Source: Burkholderiaceae bacterium (lineage in GTDB: Bacteria; Pseudomonadota; Gammaproteobacteria; Burkholderiales; Burkholderiaceae_C). Taken from it: 64,000 bases of DNA. The notes below the pieces were generated by a model. That model did not search any database and was not told the DNA's origin. It worked only from the letters and a program-made list of their open reading frames with translations. The translations under genes and the position numbers were made by a program. Of this stretch, positions 41,717 to 51,136 are shown piece after piece. The stretch spans positions 124,001 through 188,000 of the forward strand of contig JAIRVR010000017.1 of the NCBI GenBank assembly GCA_031253795.1, written 5' to 3'. Each line of letters starts with the position of its first letter. Position 1 is the stretch's first letter.

Positions 41717-42766
41717 ATGCAAACCGCCAAGATTCCCGCCACCATCGTCACCGGCTTTCTCGGCAGCGGCAAGACCACGCTGCTGCGCCACATCCTCGAC
41801 AACGCCGAAGGCCGGCGCATCGCCGTCATCGTCAATGAGTTCGGCGAGCTGGGCATCGACGGCGAAATCCTCAAGGGCTGCGGCATCGGCTGCGACGACG
41901 AGGGCAACGAGAGCGAAGGCGCGCTCTACGAACTGGCCAACGGCTGCATGTGCTGCACGGTGCAGGAGGAGTTCTTTCCCGTGATGAAGCAGCTGGCCGA
42001 ACGCCGCGACCAGATCGACGCCGTCATCATCGAGACCTCGGGCCTGGCCCTGCCCAAACCCCTGGTCCAGGCCTTCCAGTGGCCCGAGATCGCCAATGTG
42101 TTCACGGTGGACGCGGTGGTCACCGTGGTGGATACGCCGGCGGCCGCCTCCGGCCAGTTCGCGGCCAATCCCGTGGCCGTGGACGAGCAGCGCCGCGCCG
42201 ACCCCAACCTGGACCACGAATCGCCGCTGCACGAGCTGTTCGAGGACCAGTTGGGCGCGGCCGACCTGGTGGTGCTCAACAAGACCGACCTGGCCGACGC
42301 CCAGGCCCTGGAGCGTGTCACGGCCCTGGTGCGCGAGGAACTGCCGCCCGAGGTCAAGATCGTGCATGCCTCCCAGGGCCGGCTGCCGCTGGACGTGGTG
42401 CTGGGCCTGGCCCGTGCCGCCGAGACCACCATCGATCAGCGCGTCAGCCACCATGACCACGAGGAAGACCATGACCACGACGAGTTCGACTCGCACGTGA
42501 TCGACCTGCCAGCCGTGGACCGCGACCGCCTGCTGGCCGCGCTGGAAACGCTGGTGGAGCAGCACGACATCCTGCGCGTCAAGGGCTTTGCCGAGATCCC
42601 CGGCAAGCCCATGCGCTGGCTGCTGCAGGGCGTGGGCCGCCGCTTCGACCACCATTTCGACCGCGCCTGGCGCGAGGGTGAGGTACGCGGAACGCGCCTG
42701 GTCTTCATCGGACAAGACCTTGACGAAGCAGCGCTGCGCAGCGGGCTGGACAATGTCGCGGCCTGA
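41717..42766 (+). CDS. cobW: CobW GTPase (cobalamin biosynthesis metal chaperone)
   Basis: 349 residues. Walker A 'GFLGSGKTTLL', the metal-binding 'CMCC' in 'ELANGCMCCTVQEEF', the G-domain motif 'NKTD' and a His/Asp-rich stretch 'HHDHEEDHDHDEFDSH' suited to metal binding. The CobW C-terminal domain includes 'RVKGFAEIPGKPMRWLLQGVGRRFDHHFD'. CobW delivers cobalt to CobN in the aerobic pathway; the cobN gene follows 29 bp later. A ribosome-binding site CTGGAGAA precedes the ATG. Confidence 0.95.
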   Translation: MQTAKIPATIVTGFLGSGKTTLLRHILDNAEGRRIAVIVNEFGELGIDGEILKGCGIGCDDEGNESEGALYELANGCMCCTVQEEFFPVMKQLAERRDQIDAVIIETSGLALPKPLVQAFQWPEIANVFTVDAVVTVVDTPAAASGQFAANPVAVDEQRRADPNLDHESPLHELFEDQLGAADLVVLNKTDLADAQALERVTALVREELPPEVKIVHASQGRLPLDVVLGLARAAETTIDQRVSHHDHEEDHDHDEFDSHVIDLPAVDRDRLLAALETLVEQHDILRVKGFAEIPGKPMRWLLQGVGRRFDHHFDRAWREGEVRGTRLVFIGQDLDEAALRSGLDNVAA

Positions 42767-42795
42767 CCTTCCGATTCCGCACTGAAACCCGTTCC

Positions 42796-45700
42796 ATGCA
42801 CCTGCTGTCCACGCGCCCCGGCGGCTTCGTCGAGGACGAGAGCATCGTCACCCGTCTCGACCAGACGCCGGCCGACATCGTCATCCTGAGTTCGGCCGAC
42901 ACCACGCTGGCCCTTCTCTCCTCGGCCATGCAGTCGCTGGCCGGCGCGCCCGGCGGCTTTCCCTCGGTGCGCGTGGCCAACCTGCTGCACCTGCGCCAGC
43001 CCGCCTCGCTGGACCTATACGTGGACGAGGTGCTGCGCCATGCGCGCGTGGTCATCGTCGACCACCTGGGTTCGGAATCGACCTGGCCCTACGGCATCGA
43101 GCAGATCGGCGCGCTGGCGCGCCGCCAGGGACAGCGCCTGGCCATGTTCTCGGGCGATTTGCAGGAGGATCCGCAACTGCTGGCGCGCAGCACCCTGCCG
43201 CTGTCGGCCTGCCGCCTGCTGTGGCAATACCTGCGCTCGGGCGGCGCGGCCAATGCGCGCGAATTCCTGCGCGCCGTGGCCTTCCACGGCCTGGACCGCG
43301 GCGAGGCCCCGCTGCCGCCGCGCACCCTGCCCCAGGCAGCCGTCCATGTGCCGGCCGCGCTCGGCGCCCAGGCCCATGCCGTGGCCGGCATCGACGATCT
43401 GCTCCGCGCCTGGACGCCGGGCGCGCCCACGGTGGCCCTGGTGTTCTACCGCTCCCACCTGCTGGCCGGCAATACGGCCGCCTTCGACGCCATGGCCCTG
43501 GCCCTGCAGCGCCAGGGCATGAACCCCTTGCCGGTGGCGCTGGACTCGCTCAAGGACCCGCTGTGCCTGGCCACCTTCCAGCAGCTGTGCACGGACCATG
43601 GCGTGCAGCTGGTGCTCAACACCACGGCGTTTTCGGCGCTGGAGTCCGGAGCAGCCCTGGCCGGCGATGCGCCCGTGCTCCAGGTCATTGCCAGCGGCGG
43701 CAACCGCGAGGACTGGTGGGCCGACAGCCAGGGCCTGCGCCCGCGCGACATCGCCATGCAGGTGGTGCTGCCTGAAATGGATGGCCGCATCATCACGCGC
43801 GCCATCAGCTTCAAGGGCCTGTCCCACCGCTGCCCCGTGACCCAGGCCGATGTCGTGGCCTACCAGCCCGAACCCGACCGCGTGGACTTCGTGGCCGAGC
43901 TGGCGCGCCGCTGGTGCCGCCTGCGCGGCCAGTCCGCCGGCGAACGGCGCCTGGCCCTGGTGCTGGCCAACTATCCGGGCAGCGAGGGCCGCATGGGCAG
44001 CGGCGTGGGCCTGGACACGCCGGCTTCGGTGGTCGCCATCCTGCGCCGCCTGGCGGCCGAAGGCCATGACCTCGGTGATCCCGCGCAGTGGCCCGCCGAT
44101 GGCGAGGCGCTGATGCGCCGGCTGCAACAGGGCATTGCCAACGACCCGGCCCAGTGGCCGCTGCGCCCGGCCTGGCAGAGCTATGCGCTGCAGGATTACC
44201 GCGCGCGCCTGGCCACGCTGCCGGCCGGCATGGCCGAGGCCATCACGGCGCGCTGGGGCGAGCCCGAGGCCGATCCGCTGCTGCGCCAGGGCCGCTTCAT
44301 GATCGCCGGCCTGCGCCTGGGCCATGTCTTCGTCGGCATACAGCCGGCGCGCGCCTTGGCCGGCGCGGGCATGGGCGCCCAGGACTATGCGAGCTACCAC
44401 GACGCCGAACTGGTGCCGCCCCATGGCTACCTGGCCTTTTATTTCTGGCTGCGCGACCGCTTCGCCGTGGACGCCATGGTCCATGTGGGCAAGCACGGCA
44501 ACCTCGAATGGCTGCCGGGCAAGAGCCTGGCCCTGTCCCAGGCCTGCTGGCCCGATGCCATCCTGGGGCCGCTTCCCCATCTCTACCCCTTCATCGTCAA
44601 CGATCCCGGCGAGGGCGCCCAGGCCAAGCGCCGCAGCCAGGCCGTCATCATCGACCACCTCATGCCGCCGCTGACGCGGGCCGAGAACCACGGCCCGATG
44701 CAGGACCTGGAGCGCCTGGTGGATGAGTACTACGACGCCCTGCTGGTCGATGCCAGGCGCGCTGCCCTGCTGCGCCGCCAGATCCTGGACAGCGTGCGCC
44801 GCCAGCACCTGGACCAGGAACTGGCGCTGAAGCTGGACCTGGCGCCCGAGGCGGCACGCGACGACGAGGCCTTGCTCGAGCGCGTGGATGCCTACCTCTG
44901 CGAGCTCAAGGAGACCCAGATCCGCGACGGCCTGCATGTGTTCGGCGCCTCGCCCGCGGGCCGCCAGCGGCGCGACACGCTGCTGGCGCTGGCGCGCTTT
45001 CCCGCCGGCCCGTTCCCGGGGCTGCTCAATGCCCTGGCTGCCGACCTGCTGGACAGCCCGCAGTTCGACCCGCTGCGCATCGAGGCCGCACGTCCCTGGA
45101 CCGGCTCGCGGCCCGCGGCGCTGCAGGCCGTCAGCGACCAGCCCTGGCGCCATGAGGGCGACACGCGCGAGCGCCTGGAGCTGCTGGCCCAGCAACTGCT
45201 GGAGCAGGGGGCGCCGGCCCGGGACTGGCCCGGCACCCAGGCCGCGCTGGACCATGTGCACGGCGTGCTCGCCCCCGCGCTGGACGCCTGTGGCGGCCAG
45301 GAGCTGGACCAGCTGCTGCGCGGCCTGCAGGGCCGCTTCGTGCCGCCCGGACCCAGCGGCTCGCCTTCGCGCGGACGGCCCGACGTGCTGCCCACGGGGC
45401 GCAACTTCTACACCCTGGACACGCGCGCCATCCCCACCCAGGCCGCCTGGGAGCTGGGGCAGCAGGCCACGCGCCGCCTGATCGAGCGCTATCTGCAGGA
45501 ACATGGCGAGTACCCGCGCAGCCTGGGCCTGTCGGTCTGGGGCACGGCCACCATGCGCACGGGCGGCGACGACATCGCCCAGGCCTTCGCGCTGATCGGC
45601 GTGCGGCCCAAGTGGGCGCCCGGCAGCCAGCGCGTGGTGGATTTCGAGGTCGTGCCGCGCGTCGGGCTGGGCCGGCCGCGCGTGGACGTGACGCTGCGCA

Positions 45701-46605
45701 TTTCCGGCTTTTTCCGCGATGCCTTTCCGGGCGCCGTGCAGATGTTCGACGCGGCCGTGCAGGCCGTGGCCGCGCAGGAAGAAGATGCCGAGGACAACCC
45801 CATCCGCGAACGCATCCTGGCCGAAGCCGCCGAACTGCAGGCGGGCGGTGCCAGCGCCGAGGATGCGCGCCGCCAGGCCGGCTGGCGCGTGTTCGGCGCG
45901 CCGCCCGGCCACTATGGCTCGGGCCTGGGCGCGCTGTTCCAGAGCGGCGACTGGCAGGGCGACGCCGATCTGGCCCGGGCCTACCTGGGCTGGAGCCAGC
46001 ATGCCTATGGCCAGGAGGTGGAGGGCGTGCCCGCCGGCGACGCGCTGCGCCGGCGGCTGGGCGGGCTGGACATCGTCGCCCAGAACCAGGACAGCCGCGA
46101 GCACGACATCCTGGACTCGGGCGACTACTTCCAGTTCCAGGGCGGCATGGCAGCGGCGGCGCGCCATCTGTCGGGCCGCCAGCCCGCGCTCTACCATGGC
46201 GACCATGCCAACCCCACCCAGCCACGCGTGCGCTCGCTGAAGGAGGAGATCGGCCGCGTGGTGCGCGCGCGCGTCACCAATCCCAAATGGATGGACGGCG
46301 CCAAGCGCCATGGCTACAAGGGCGCCTTCGAGATGGCGGCCACGGTGGACTATCTGTTCGGCTTCGACGCCACCACCGGCCAGGTGGGCGACCACCACTA
46401 CGCCCTGGTGGCCGACGCCTATGTGCTGGACGCGGCCACGCGCGATTTCCTGCAGCAGCACAATCCCCGGGCGCTGCGCGACATGCTGGAGCGCCTGCTG
46501 GAAGCCATGCAGCGCGGCCTGTGGGCGCAGCCTGGCGGCTACCGCCAGCAGCTCGAAGACCTGCTGCTGGACCAGGAACACCATCTTGAAGGACTGCAGG
46601 GATGA
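42796..46605 (+). CDS. cobN: Cobaltochelatase subunit CobN
   Basis: 1269 residues, full length. Large subunit of the ATP-dependent cobalt insertion complex acting on hydrogenobyrinic acid a,c-diamide in the cytoplasm. Recognised by 'VGKHGNLEWLPGKSLALS', 'YPFIVNDPGEGAQAKRRSQAVIIDHLMPPLTRAE', 'LSVWGTATMRTGGDDIAQAFALIGVRPKW', 'GFFRDAFPGAVQMFDAAVQ' and, near the end, 'WMDGAKRHGYKGAFEMAATVDYLFGFDATT'. Overlaps the AAA+ gene by ATGA. The antisense 1189-residue ORF is a shadow. Confidence 0.97.
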   Translation: MHLLSTRPGGFVEDESIVTRLDQTPADIVILSSADTTLALLSSAMQSLAGAPGGFPSVRVANLLHLRQPASLDLYVDEVLRHARVVIVDHLGSESTWPYGIEQIGALARRQGQRLAMFSGDLQEDPQLLARSTLPLSACRLLWQYLRSGGAANAREFLRAVAFHGLDRGEAPLPPRTLPQAAVHVPAALGAQAHAVAGIDDLLRAWTPGAPTVALVFYRSHLLAGNTAAFDAMALALQRQGMNPLPVALDSLKDPLCLATFQQLCTDHGVQLVLNTTAFSALESGAALAGDAPVLQVIASGGNREDWWADSQGLRPRDIAMQVVLPEMDGRIITRAISFKGLSHRCPVTQADVVAYQPEPDRVDFVAELARRWCRLRGQSAGERRLALVLANYPGSEGRMGSGVGLDTPASVVAILRRLAAEGHDLGDPAQWPADGEALMRRLQQGIANDPAQWPLRPAWQSYALQDYRARLATLPAGMAEAITARWGEPEADPLLRQGRFMIAGLRLGHVFVGIQPARALAGAGMGAQDYASYHDAELVPPHGYLAFYFWLRDRFAVDAMVHVGKHGNLEWLPGKSLALSQACWPDAILGPLPHLYPFIVNDPGEGAQAKRRSQAVIIDHLMPPLTRAENHGPMQDLERLVDEYYDALLVDARRAALLRRQILDSVRRQHLDQELALKLDLAPEAARDDEALLERVDAYLCELKETQIRDGLHVFGASPAGRQRRDTLLALARFPAGPFPGLLNALAADLLDSPQFDPLRIEAARPWTGSRPAALQAVSDQPWRHEGDTRERLELLAQQLLEQGAPARDWPGTQAALDHVHGVLAPALDACGGQELDQLLRGLQGRFVPPGPSGSPSRGRPDVLPTGRNFYTLDTRAIPTQAAWELGQQATRRLIERYLQEHGEYPRSLGLSVWGTATMRTGGDDIAQAFALIGVRPKWAPGSQRVVDFEVVPRVGLGRPRVDVTLRISGFFRDAFPGAVQMFDAAVQAVAAQEEDAEDNPIRERILAEAAELQAGGASAEDARRQAGWRVFGAPPGHYGSGLGALFQSGDWQGDADLARAYLGWSQHAYGQEVEGVPAGDALRRRLGGLDIVAQNQDSREHDILDSGDYFQFQGGMAAAARHLSGRQPALYHGDHANPTQPRVRSLKEEIGRVVRARVTNPKWMDGAKRHGYKGAFEMAATVDYLFGFDATTGQVGDHHYALVADAYVLDAATRDFLQQHNPRALRDMLERLLEAMQRGLWAQPGGYRQQLEDLLLDQEHHLEGLQG

Positions 46606-47723
46606 CCGACTCCTCGCACACCATGGAGCAGCCCGCGCTGCCCCCGCTGTTTCCCTTTGCCGCCATCGCGGGCCAGCCCGCGCTGCGCCAGGCCCTGCTG
46701 CTGGCCGCCATCGATCCGCAGATCGGCGGCGTTCTGGTCGAGGGGCCGCGCGGCACGGCCAAATCCACGGCCGCGCGTGCCCTGGCCGAGCTGATGGACG
46801 GTGCGCCCTTCGTCACCCTGCCGCTGGGTGCCTCGCTGGAGCACCTGGCGGGTTCGCTGGACCTGGGCCAGGCGCTCGCCGGCCATGCGCTGAAATTCGC
46901 GCCCGGCCTGCTGGCGCGCGCCCATGGCGGCCTGCTCTACGTGGATGAAGTCAACCTGCTGCCCGACGCCCTGGTCGACGTCCTGCTGGACGCAGCCGCC
47001 AGCGGCGTCAACCTGGTCGAGCGCGACGGCATCTCCCACCGCCATGCGGCGCGCTTCGTGCTGGTGGGCACCATGAACCCCGAGGAAGGCCAGCTGCGCC
47101 CGCAGTTGCTGGACCGCCTGGGCCTGTGCGTGCGCCTGGCCAATGTGGACGACCCGGCCGAACGCCAGGCCATCGTGCGCGCGCGCCTGCAGTTCGATGC
47201 CGATGCCCCGGCCTTCCGTGCCCGCCATGCGGCGGCCCAGGACGCCCTGGCCGGCCAGCTGCGCGCCGCGCGCGCCCGCCTGCTGCAGGCCGGCGCCCTG
47301 CCATGGTCCGACGAGGTGCTGCAGGCCGCGGGCGCGCTGTGCATTGCCGCCCAGGTGGACGGCCTGCGCGCCGACCTGGTGCTGCTGCGCGCCGCGCGCG
47401 CCTGGGCCGCCTGGCAGGGCGATGCCGCCGTGCTGCCCACCCATGTGCACGCCGTGGCCGAACTGGTGCTGGCCCACCGGCGCAAGCCCGGCATCCCCCG
47501 GGCGGAGGCGCCGCCGCCGACGCCGCCACAGGCATCCGTGCCGCCACAGGCATCGGCCGGATCCCCGGACACCGACCCGCCACAGGGAACCGGCCGTGAC
47601 GACGGCGCGTCCGGTGAATCCGATTGGGGCGCCCTGCCGCCCGAGCCCGTGGGCACGCGGCGCGTGGACCTGCCCGCGCTGCTGGCGCGCGAGGCCGGAG
47701 GCCTTTCCGCAAAAAAAGCCTGA
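46602..47723 (+). CDS. ChlI/BchI-like AAA+ ATPase, chelatase subunit
   Basis: 373 residues. AAA+ domain: Walker A 'VEGPRGTAKSTAARALAEL', Walker B 'GGLLYVDEVNLLPDALVDVLLDAAASGVN', sensor 'GTMNPEEGQLRPQLLDRLGL'. After ~310 comes a Pro/Gly/Asp-rich acidic linker similar to the linker of ChlD, so it looks like ChlI plus the ChlD linker. In magnesium-chelatase-type complexes it would drive CobN. Between cobN (ATGA overlap) and a small VWA gene. There is no CobS/CobT here, so this is the ChlID-type cobaltochelatase arrangement. Confidence 0.88.
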   Translation: MTDSSHTMEQPALPPLFPFAAIAGQPALRQALLLAAIDPQIGGVLVEGPRGTAKSTAARALAELMDGAPFVTLPLGASLEHLAGSLDLGQALAGHALKFAPGLLARAHGGLLYVDEVNLLPDALVDVLLDAAASGVNLVERDGISHRHAARFVLVGTMNPEEGQLRPQLLDRLGLCVRLANVDDPAERQAIVRARLQFDADAPAFRARHAAAQDALAGQLRAARARLLQAGALPWSDEVLQAAGALCIAAQVDGLRADLVLLRAARAWAAWQGDAAVLPTHVHAVAELVLAHRRKPGIPRAEAPPPTPPQASVPPQASAGSPDTDPPQGTGRDDGASGESDWGALPPEPVGTRRVDLPALLAREAGGLSAKKA

Positions 47724-47770
47724 GCCCCCGCCGGCCCGCACAGGGCCGGCTTGCGGGGGCGGCACCCGCC

Positions 47771-48391
47771 ATGCCGGGCCAGCCACGCCTGGCCCAATCG
47801 CCGGACGCAGGCCCCGCCACGGGCGGCTGGGACTGGCCGCGCACCCTGGCCGCGCGCGGCGGCGCCGCGCTGCAGCCTGCCCACCTGCGTCGCCGCCCCG
47901 AACCGCCCCAGGGCACGCGGCTGCACTGCTTCGTGCTGGACTGCTCCGCCTCCATGGCCGCGGGCGGCGCACTGGCACGTGCCAAGGGCGTGCTCCTGGC
48001 TCTCATGGACGAGGCCTACCGGCGGCGCGAACAGGTGGCCCTGCTGTGCTTTGCCGGCACGCGCGTGGAACTGCGCCTGCCCCCGCGCAAGGCCGCGGCA
48101 TGGAACGACGACTGGATCGCTCCCATAGGCGCTGGCGGCGGTACGCCGCTGTCGGTCGCCGTGGCCGAAGCCGGCCAACTCCTGGCCCGCCATGGCGGGC
48201 CGGCACGGGCCTGCGAAGGCTGGCTGTGGCTGCTGACCGACGGCCGCACCCGCGAGCGCCCCGCGCGGCCGGCGGCGGCGGACCAGGCGGCGGTGGTGGA
48301 CTTCGAGTCGGGGAGGGTGGTGCTGGGCAGGGCCAGGGGCCTGGCCCAGGACTGGGGATGCCGGTATATGTTGGCTTCGCAGTGGGGGTGA
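47771..48391 (+). CDS. VWA-domain chelatase subunit (ChlD/BchD C-terminal-like)
   Basis: 206 residues from ATG 47771. The von Willebrand A domain MIDAS motif is 'FVLDCSASM' (DxSxS), completed by 'GAGGGTPLSVAV' (Thr) and 'WLWLLTDGRTRERPA' (Asp). It corresponds to the integrin-I domain of ChlD/CobT, which docks to CobN. The 47 bp after the AAA+ stop leave the start uncertain; upstream in-frame non-ATG starts exist. Together, the AAA+ and VWA genes split the ChlD functions in two. Confidence 0.85.
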   Translation: MPGQPRLAQSPDAGPATGGWDWPRTLAARGGAALQPAHLRRRPEPPQGTRLHCFVLDCSASMAAGGALARAKGVLLALMDEAYRRREQVALLCFAGTRVELRLPPRKAAAWNDDWIAPIGAGGGTPLSVAVAEAGQLLARHGGPARACEGWLWLLTDGRTRERPARPAAADQAAVVDFESGRVVLGRARGLAQDWGCRYMLASQWG

Positions 48392-48662
48392 GCCGCTTGT
48401 TTTTTGTCCCTGTGGAGGCACGTTCGGAGGCCGGGCCGCAGGCAGGCCTCGAAAAGCAAGCTCCCGATACGGGCAAGAAAAGGCTCTCCCGCAAATCCCG
48501 CGCCTATCCCCCATAATTCCCACTCCCCATCCCTCCAGGAGCACCCCGTCCCATGCGCCATTGATGCCGCCGCCCCCCAGCGGCCCGCTTTCCCGCCCTG
48601 CCTTTGCATGCGCTTTTGCGCGTCCCGGCACGGCCCTGCGTTGGCAATCCTTGGCATGCACG
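48392..48662. other. 271-bp gap with a GCCTCGAAAAGCAAGCTC repeat fragment
   Basis: Around 48440-48465 the sequence AGGCCTCGAAAAGCAAGCTC matches the block CGGCCTCGAAAAACAAGCTC near 62760, so both carry part of the same repeat. No gene or clear terminator is seen. ABC-F translation starts inside the window's 48663 ATG. Confidence 0.5.
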
Positions 48663-50300
48663 ATGACGAGCACCTCCACCATAACGCTGGACCACGTGTC
48701 CTGCGTACTGCCCGACGGCAGAACCCTTTTTTCCGACCTCTGTGAACACTTCGACCAGCGCCGCACCGGCCTGGTCGGCCGCAATGGCGTGGGCAAGTCC
48801 TGGCTGGCGCGGATTCTGGCCGGGCTGCAGGCGCCTTCGCAGGGCCGGTGCCTGCGCAGCGGCACGGTATGGCATCTGGCCCAGTGCACGGACTGGCATG
48901 GCCAGCCTTCGGTCGCCGCGCTGGCCGGGCTGAAGCCGGCGTTCGATGCGCTGGCGCGCATCGAGGCCGGCAGCACGGACCCGGCCGATTTCGAGCGGCT
49001 GGCGGACCGCTGGGATCTGCGCCAGCGATTGCAGGCGCAGCTGGAGATCGAGGGCCTGGGCCATGTGAACGCCGATACGCCCGGCCATGCGCTCAGCGGT
49101 GGCGAGGCCGTGCGCGTGGCCCTGGTGGGGGCCTTGCTGTCGGGGGCCGACCACCTGGTGCTGGACGAGCCCAGCAACCACCTGGATGGCGCCAGCCGCG
49201 CCGCCCTGGCGCGTCAGCTGCAGCGCTGGCCGCGCGGTCTGATCGTGGTCAGCCATGACCGCCGCCTGCTGGAAGGCATGGAACGCACGGTGGAGCTGTC
49301 ACCGCTGGGTCTGCGCAGCCATGGCGGCGGCTACGGCCTGTATGCCGAGGCCAAGGCGCGCGACCTGGCCCGGGCTGGCGAGCAATTGGCGCAACGCAAG
49401 CTGGAGCGCCGCCGCGAAACGCAGCAGCTGCGCGAGCAGCAGGAGCGCCAGGAACGGCGCCAGGCGCGCGGGAGCCGCCAGGGCCAGGAAGCCAACCAGG
49501 CGCGCATTCTGCTGGACCGCCAGAAGGAGCGCAGCGAAGACTCGGCGGGTCGGCTGCGCCTGCAGCAGGCGGCGGCGCGCGAGCGGCTGGACCTGCGCGT
49601 GCGCGAGGCGGCCGGCCAGGTCGAGCAGGCCATGCCCATCCATCTGCAGGGACTGCCCGTGGCGGCGGGCGCAGGCCAGCGTGTCGTGGCCTGGCTGGAG
49701 CAGGTGGTCCTGCCGGGTGCGGACGGCCAGGCGCCGCTCGATCTGTCGCTGCGCGGCGGCCAGCGGCTGGCCATCACCGGGCCCAACGGCTGCGGCAAGA
49801 CCCGGCTGCTCGAGGTGCTGGCGGGCCGGCTGCAGCCCGCCGCCGGCCGGGCCGGCCTGTGCGTCCCCAGCGCCTGCCTCGATCAGCGGCTGTCGGGTCT
49901 GGACGGTACGCTGCCCGTGCTGGACCTGGTGCGCCAGGCCTGCCCCGGCCTGGCCGAGGACCTGCTGCGCACGCGGCTGGCCCAGCTGGGCCTGGGGCCG
50001 CAGCAACTGGCGCTGTCGGGCGAGCAGCTCAGCGGCGGAGAACGGCTCAAGGCCGCCCTGGCCTGTGCCCTGCATGCCGAACCGCCAGCCCAGCTGCTGC
50101 TGCTGGACGAACCCTGCAACCACCTGGACCTGGCTTCCATGCAGGCGCTGGAGGCCATGCTGTGCGATTACCAGGGCGCCCTGGTGGTGGTCTCGCATGA
50201 CGAGGCCTTTCTCGCCGCGCTGGCGCTGACCGACAGGCTGGAGCACCTGCCCGGCGGCTGGCGGCTGGGGCCGGGCGGGGAGGGGGCGCCCGCAACCTAG
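48663..50300 (+). CDS. ABC-F family ATPase (Uup/Ydi-type, translation-associated)
   Basis: 545 residues with two ABC cassettes: Walker A1 'GRNGVGKSW', signature 'LSGGEAVRVALVGALLSGADHLVLDEPSNHLDG'; a long Gln/Arg-rich coiled linker ('ERRRETQQLREQQERQERRQARGSRQGQEANQARILLDRQKERS'); Walker A2 'GPNGCGKTRLL', signature 'LSGGERLKAALAC', then 'LLLLDEPCNHLDLASMQ'. No membrane domain. ABC-F proteins bind ribosomes or act in antibiotic resistance or translational control. Start trimmed to put the first Walker A at the usual position. Its stop overlaps the Crp-family gene end (convergent). Confidence 0.92.
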   Translation: MTSTSTITLDHVSCVLPDGRTLFSDLCEHFDQRRTGLVGRNGVGKSWLARILAGLQAPSQGRCLRSGTVWHLAQCTDWHGQPSVAALAGLKPAFDALARIEAGSTDPADFERLADRWDLRQRLQAQLEIEGLGHVNADTPGHALSGGEAVRVALVGALLSGADHLVLDEPSNHLDGASRAALARQLQRWPRGLIVVSHDRRLLEGMERTVELSPLGLRSHGGGYGLYAEAKARDLARAGEQLAQRKLERRRETQQLREQQERQERRQARGSRQGQEANQARILLDRQKERSEDSAGRLRLQQAAARERLDLRVREAAGQVEQAMPIHLQGLPVAAGAGQRVVAWLEQVVLPGADGQAPLDLSLRGGQRLAITGPNGCGKTRLLEVLAGRLQPAAGRAGLCVPSACLDQRLSGLDGTLPVLDLVRQACPGLAEDLLRTRLAQLGLGPQQLALSGEQLSGGERLKAALACALHAEPPAQLLLLDEPCNHLDLASMQALEAMLCDYQGALVVVSHDEAFLAALALTDRLEHLPGGWRLGPGGEGAPAT

Positions 50301-51034
50301 GGTGCGGGCGGGATCAGGGCGCGCAGGGCCTGCACATCCGTCACCAGCAGGGCCTGGCGGCCTTCCTTGCGCAGCAGGCCGCGCCGCGTGAGCGCGCCCA
50401 GTTCGCGCGTGACCTGTTCGCGGTTGGTGCTGATCTTGCTGGCCAGCGTGGCGTGGGAGGGGGCGGGGTCCAGGCGGGCCGATCGGTCGGGGGCCACGCC
50501 GGCCTCCTGGGCCAGGCGCAGCAGCTCGGCATGCAGGCGCGTGGGCACGCCCTGCGTGCTCAGTTCCATGACGCGGTCGGTCAGGCGCCGCACCAGGCCG
50601 GCCAGGTCGACCATCACGCGCATGGCGATGGCGGGTTCGCGCGCCAGCAGGGCCAGGAAGTCCTCGCGCGTGAGGCTGGCCAGCAGCGAGGATTCGAGGG
50701 TGACCACATCGGTGGAGCGTGCATGGCCGTCGATGGCCGCCAGGTCCCCGAAATGCTCGCCCGCACCATGATCGCGGAAGCTGACCTCGCGACCGCCTGG
50801 CGAGTAGGTGGTGATGCGCACGCGGCCCGAGACCAGGAAGAAGACATCGCTGCCCGTGGAGCAGCGGCTGAACACGGGCTGGCGGGCCGCCAGCGGCCGC
50901 CATTCGCAATCGGCCGCGATGCGGTCCAGGCTGGCGTCCGCCAGTCCGTCGAACAGGGCGATGCGGCGCAGGGCGAAGCTCGATGGCGTGTGTGCGGCAG
51001 AGGTGGACATCGGGGCGGGTGTCGAAGAAGCCAT
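50297..51034 (-). CDS. Crp/Fnr-family transcriptional regulator
   Basis: 245 residues. A cyclic-nucleotide-binding domain ('PVFSRCSTGSDVFFLVSGRVRITTYSPGGREVSFRDHGAGEHFGDLAAIDGHARSTDVVTLESSLLASL') is followed by a winged helix ('APSHATLASKISTNREQVTRELGALTRRGLLRKEG'). The cassette 'GEHFGDLAAIDG..RSTDV' resembles the phosphate-binding cassette of cAMP-responsive Crp (GE…RS). No N-terminal four-cysteine cluster, so not Fnr. ATG 51034 is a choice between two in-frame starts. It is divergent from a membrane adenylate cyclase across 102 bp, so it likely responds to that cAMP. Confidence 0.9.
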   Translation of the reverse strand: MASSTPAPMSTSAAHTPSSFALRRIALFDGLADASLDRIAADCEWRPLAARQPVFSRCSTGSDVFFLVSGRVRITTYSPGGREVSFRDHGAGEHFGDLAAIDGHARSTDVVTLESSLLASLTREDFLALLAREPAIAMRVMVDLAGLVRRLTDRVMELSTQGVPTRLHAELLRLAQEAGVAPDRSARLDPAPSHATLASKISTNREQVTRELGALTRRGLLRKEGRQALLVTDVQALRALIPPAP

Positions 51035-51136
51035 GGGAACCAAAACGGGGGCCGGCGCCACCAAGAGAACCTGGACCGGCTGCCGGTTTTGCCCGATTAT
51101 CGGCCTGCCGTGCTCCGGCGGCCCCTTACCCCTTTC

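Noticed and set aside
43015-46584. 1189-residue antisense ORF over cobN
   Set aside because: cobN is clear and full length on the plus strand. The antisense frame has the Ala/Gly/Gln/His-rich composition of GC-rich shadows and no family motif.
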